A stretch of 5,068 nt of DNA from a bacterium HR39. Its GTDB lineage: Bacteria > Pseudomonadota > Alphaproteobacteria > Geminicoccales > Geminicoccaceae. The stretch covers positions 1 to 5,068 of the forward strand of contig BEIP01000143.1 in the NCBI GenBank assembly GCA_002898955.1. Reading direction: 5' to 3'. Below, one piece after another: positions 1 through 5,068 of this stretch. The notes under the pieces were generated by a model. That model was not told the origin of the DNA and searched no databases. It saw only the letters and a program-made list of their open reading frames with translations. Each line of letters begins with the position of its first letter. Position 1 is the first letter of the stretch. The translations under genes and the position numbers were made by a program.

Positions 1-1
1 C

Positions 2-145
2 AAGACTTACGAGGGCAAGAAGGTCAGGCCCGTCCTCTACGTCGGCACCGCACTTGGCCACGGCCGCTACATAGCCGCGCAGGACGAGAGCGGCAACCTC
101 GTGCTGGACCGTGACGGCAAGCCCATCCCCTACAGCGACATCTGA
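2..145 (+). CDS. C-terminal end of an unrecognised protein (partial, start is left of the window)
   Basis: An open frame enters from the left edge and ends at the TGA at 143-145, giving 47 visible residues. The peptide begins KTYEGKKVRPVLYVG, continues ALGHGRYIAAQDESGN and ends GKPIPYSDI. It looks like real protein rather than a shadow frame: it has a balanced mix of K, D, E, Y and I residues in a very GC-rich region, and an alternating pattern (VRPVLYVG, GRYIAAQ, LVLDRDGKPI) that suggests short beta strands and turns. I see no membrane segment or catalytic motif and do not recognise the family. The next gene on the same strand (cas6) can only start at GTG 111, inside this gene, so the two are probably co-transcribed and perhaps translationally coupled. 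This could be the tail of a CRISPR-associated accessory protein or of an unrelated small protein. The start and full length cannot be seen. Confidence 0.7.
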   Translation, partial: KTYEGKKVRPVLYVGTALGHGRYIAAQDESGNLVLDRDGKPIPYSDI

Positions 146-1125
146 GGGGGCGGAGAGGGGCGCGGCCGCGGGGCCGCGCTTTCCGCATCCGGAAACCGGG
201 TCCGCGGCGGCCGACCTCGCGCGCCGCGCGGACCTCCCCTTCGAGCGCTGGAAGCTCGTCTTCCGGGCGGTCGACGTCGTCCGCTTGCCGGCCTTCGCGG
301 CTTCGGCCTGGCGGGGCGGCTTCGGTCACGAGCTGCTGCGCCTGTGCTGCGTGCAGCGCTTCTCGCCCTGCGAGGGCTGCGCGCTGGTGCGCACGTGCGT
401 CTACACCACCCTGTTCGAGGCGCGGCACCGATCCCGCGGTGCCGGTGCGCGGCCGCACCGACCGGGCGCCCCAGCCCTGTGTGCTGGATCCGCGCACGCC
501 CACGCCCGTCGATCTCGCACCCGGCGAGAGGTTCGAGCTGCACGTCGTGCTGGTCGGGCGCGCCCGTAGCTTCGCCGCCTACGCGCTGCGGGCGCTTTCC
601 GAGGCGGCGGCGCACGGCATCGGTCCGGGACGCGGCCGTCTCGCCCTCGAGACCTTCGAGCGGCTGCGGCCGGATCCCGCCCCGTGGACGGCACCGCCGC
701 CGCTCGTGGAGGTCGTGCTGGAGACGCCCCTGCGGCTGGTCCACGAGGGGCGGCTCGTGCGCCCGGAGCATCTCTCGGCCCCCGTCTTCGCACGGGCGCT
801 CGTGCGCCGGCTGATCCTGCTGCGCGCCTTCCACGGCGACGGCCTGCCGGAGGTGGACTGGAGCGGCCTCGCGCGGGCCTGCGGGCTGCTGCGGATCGTC
901 GAGGCGCGGACGGGCTGGCGGGAGCTGCGACGCCACTCCGCCCGGCAGCGGCGGGAGGTCCGGATGGGCGGCGTCAGCGGGCGGTTCGTGCCGGACGTCG
1001 CGGAACTGCCCGGCTTCGCCGATCTCCTGGCCTTCGCCCGCCCGCTCCACCTGGGCAAGGGCACCACGCTCGGGCCGGGGCGCTACCGTGTGGCGCCGCG
1101 GTCCTCGGGCTCCAGCGGTTCGTAG
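111..1125 (+). pseudogene. cas6: Cas6-family CRISPR pre-crRNA processing endoribonuclease (RAMP protein), frameshifted
   Basis: Cas6 cuts CRISPR precursor RNA within the repeats to release crRNAs in class 1 systems. The N-terminal part reads in one frame from GTG 111, the only ATG/GTG start before the domain (a stop in this frame lies at 72-74). No Shine-Dalgarno sequence precedes it. It shows the core strand FERWKLVFRAVDVVRLP (about residues 44-60), the AWRGGFGH segment (66-73) and a cysteine cluster (C79, C80, C87, C90, C96) typical of the Cas6 C-terminal-domain family (PF10040 type), up to LFEA near 411-422. The remainder is in the next frame from about 430: DPAVPVRGRTDRAP, LAPGERFELHVVLVGRA, the RHSARQRREVRMGGVSGRF segment and the glycine-rich loop GKGTTLGPGRY (1054-1086), ending at TAG 1123-1125. 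Removing one base near 428-430 joins them into 337 residues, about full length for the family. The gene overlaps the upstream gene by 35 nt and the opposing DUF6867 gene by 43 nt. The family call is strong. Whether the gene is dead or mis-sequenced is open. Confidence 0.85.
414..440 (+). other. cas6: Frameshift zone inside cas6
   Basis: The N-terminal Cas6 frame is convincing through LFEA (codons at 411-422). The C-terminal frame is convincing from about GAT 430 (DPAVPVRG). Going from the first frame to the second means stepping forward one base, so the sequence has one base too many or two too few here. A simple fix is dropping one C of the CACCG at 426-430, giving FEARH then DPAVPV, but the exact base cannot be fixed from one sequence. 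If unrepaired, the first frame runs on through Arg/Ala/Pro-rich nonsense to a stop at 567-569. I see no clear slippery heptamer or strong downstream hairpin that would argue for programmed frameshifting. Confidence 0.8.
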
Positions 1126-1448
1126 GTGAAGGGCGAGGTCCTGCGGTAGAGCCAGGGATACTGGCGCACCATCACCTCCACCCGCGTCACGTGCCAGGCG
1201 AGCAGGCCGATGGCCGTCTGCACCGCCCAGGAGATCAGGAAGCCGGGCAGGTACAGGAGCTCGCCGTCGAACAGCGCGTAGACGAGGAAGCGGTCGGCGA
1301 GGGCGAGGCCGAGAGCCGCCAGGGCCACGTGCGAGGCCGGCTTCCAGTTGCGGGCCACGGCCCGCCCGGCGAGCGCGCTCGCCCCGCCCACGAGGATCAC
1401 CGTGAGGCCGACGAACACCGGCCAGCTCGAGCCGATCCACGCCTCCAT
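1083..1448 (-). CDS. Small three-helix membrane protein, DUF6867 type, last gene of the liv operon
   Basis: This is a 121-residue protein starting at ATG 1446-1448 and ending at TAG 1083-1085. Three hydrophobic segments are visible, at about residues 9-28, 40-60 and 64-87, so it should sit in the inner membrane. After them comes a short polar tail with the segment VTRVEVMVRQYPWLYRR and a charged C-terminus. From memory, size, topology and the VTRV...QYPWL region fit the DUF6867 family, an uncharacterised group often found directly after livF in alphaproteobacteria. I could not check this against a database. It lies 12 nt downstream of livF and its start is well supported by a strong Shine-Dalgarno sequence, so it is most likely the fifth liv cistron. 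A role as accessory or stability factor for the LivHM channel is only an inference. Its 3' end overlaps the cas6 3' end tail to tail. Confidence 0.75.
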   Translation of the reverse strand: MEAWIGSSWPVFVGLTVILVGGASALAGRAVARNWKPASHVALAALGLALADRFLVYALFDGELLYLPGFLISWAVQTAIGLLAWHVTRVEVMVRQYPWLYRRTSPFTYEPLEPEDRGATR

Positions 1449-1460
1449 GCGCCTTCCTCC
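1449..1460 (-). promoter_or_regulatory. Ribosome binding site of the DUF6867-type gene
   Basis: The 12 bases between the livF stop and the next ATG read GGAGGAAGGCGC on the minus strand. The GGAGG core (1456-1460) is 7 nt from the ATG, near-ideal spacing. It fixes the start at 1448 and argues that this small gene is really translated. The whole intergenic gap is taken up by the binding site. Confidence 0.8.
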
Positions 1461-4338
<2,878 letters not shown>

Positions 4339-4342
4339 GGCC

Positions 4343-5068
4343 TCACACCTTCTCGATCTCGGGCTGACAGAGCAGGCCGGTGGGCAGGAAGATCAGCACG
4401 ATGACGAGGATGGAGAAGGCCGCCACGTCCTTGTACTCGACGCTGAAGTAGCCGGACCAGAAGGCCTCCACCAGCCCCAGCAGCAGACCGCCGAGCATGG
4501 CGCCGGGGATCGAGCCGATGCCCCCCAGCACCGCCGCGGTGAAGGCCTTGATGCCGGCGAGGAAGCCGATGAAGAAGTCCACCACGCCGTAGTACAGGGT
4601 CGCCATGAGGCCGGCCACGGCGGCGAGGGCTGCACCCATGACGAAGGTCAGCGAGATGGTGCGGTCGACGTTCACGCCGCACAGCGCCGCCATCTTCAGG
4701 TCCTGCGAGCAGGCCCGCTGGGCGCGCCCCAGCGGCGTGTTGGCGATGATCCAGCTGAAGATGGCCATCACCACGATGGTGGTGACGATGATCATGATCT
4801 GCACGTTGCTGAGCTGGACGGTGAAGCCGTCCCGTTCCATCAGCACGTAGCCGCCGCGGACGATCGGGGGCACCGCCTTGACGTTGGCGCCCTGGAGGAG
4901 CTGCACGTAGTTCTGCAGGAAGATCGACGCGCCGATGGCGGAGATCAGCGGCGCGAGGCGGAAGGATCCGCGCAGCGGCCGGTAGGCGAGCCGCTCCACC
5001 GTCCAGCCGTAGGCGGCGGTGAAGATCATGGCGACGATCGGCACCAGCAGCAGCGCCAGCGGAATCCA
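4343..5068 (-). CDS. livH: Branched-chain amino acid ABC transporter permease LivH (partial, N-terminus beyond the right edge)
   Basis: LivH is the partner permease of LivM in the inner membrane. The frame is open to the right edge, giving 241 residues that start WIPLALLLVPIVAMIF and end PEIEKV before TGA 4343-4345. About 60 N-terminal residues are missing compared with E. coli LivH (about 308). GTG 5042-5044 is an internal codon, not the start. Recognisable blocks, numbered from the first visible residue, are AYGWTVERLAYRPLR (19-33), LISAIGASIFLQNYV (41-55), the ATPase-contact loop LGRAQRACSQDLKMAALCG (113-131), AFTAAVLGGIGSIPGAMLGG (175-194) and EYKDV near 211. These closely resemble E. coli LivH as I remember it, down to the PEIEKV tail (PEVEKV in E. 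coli). The upstream part of the operon, probably with the binding protein gene and promoter, lies outside the window. Confidence 0.95.
   Translation of the reverse strand, partial: WIPLALLLVPIVAMIFTAAYGWTVERLAYRPLRGSFRLAPLISAIGASIFLQNYVQLLQGANVKAVPPIVRGGYVLMERDGFTVQLSNVQIMIIVTTIVVMAIFSWIIANTPLGRAQRACSQDLKMAALCGVNVDRTISLTFVMGAALAAVAGLMATLYYGVVDFFIGFLAGIKAFTAAVLGGIGSIPGAMLGGLLLGLVEAFWSGYFSVEYKDVAAFSILVIVLIFLPTGLLCQPEIEKV

Noticed and set aside
414..440. Programmed ribosomal frameshift in cas6
   Set aside because: There is no recognisable slippery heptamer, no stop codon at the shift point and no Shine-Dalgarno-like stimulator close by. Mutation or sequencing error is simpler.
1079..1097. Possible small hairpin (GGCGC / GCGCC) in the convergent overlap as a shared terminator
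   Set aside because: The stem is only five pairs with a 9-nt loop, it has no following T run on either strand, and it lies inside both coding regions. This is not enough to call a terminator.

Overview
The window is GC-rich throughout (my estimate is close to 70%, not counted) and densely coded. It looks like a chromosomal piece from a high-GC proteobacterium, most likely an alphaproteobacterium. That placement rests on gene order (livH-livM-livG-livF followed by a small DUF6867-type membrane protein gene) and on base composition. No rRNA or marker gene is present to confirm it.

Layout. About 80% of the window (1083-5068, minus strand) is the 3' part of a branched-chain amino acid ABC transporter operon. 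Read in the direction of transcription it holds: livH (permease, N-terminus beyond the right edge), livM (permease with the extra N-terminal DUF3382-type region), livG (ATPase), livF (ATPase), and a small three-helix membrane protein of the DUF6867 type. The genes are packed tightly: a 4-nt gap, a 4-nt ATGA overlap, a 1-nt TGATG overlap and a 12-nt gap. livG, livF and the last gene each have a strong Shine-Dalgarno sequence. LivH and LivM form the inner-membrane channel and LivG and LivF power it. A periplasmic binding protein gene (LivK/LivJ type) would be expected but is not in the window.

The left end (1-1125, plus strand) converges on that operon. It holds the last 47 codons of an unrecognised gene, overlapped by a gene for a Cas6-family CRISPR pre-crRNA processing endoribonuclease (RAMP fold). 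The Cas6 gene is split: its N-terminal third is in one frame and the rest is in the next frame, with the break near 414-440. Both parts are well conserved, so this is either a recent frameshift or a one-base assembly error. The cas6 3' end overlaps the 3' end of the DUF6867 gene by 43 bp, tail to tail. No CRISPR repeat array, other cas gene, tRNA, rRNA or insertion sequence is visible. If an array or effector genes exist, they lie left of position 1. There is no non-coding stretch longer than about 20 bases.

The Cas6 gene at the edge of a housekeeping transport operon is the most interesting item. It suggests that position ~1125 is the right-hand boundary of a CRISPR-Cas (possibly type III) locus. 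The liv operon itself is ordinary.
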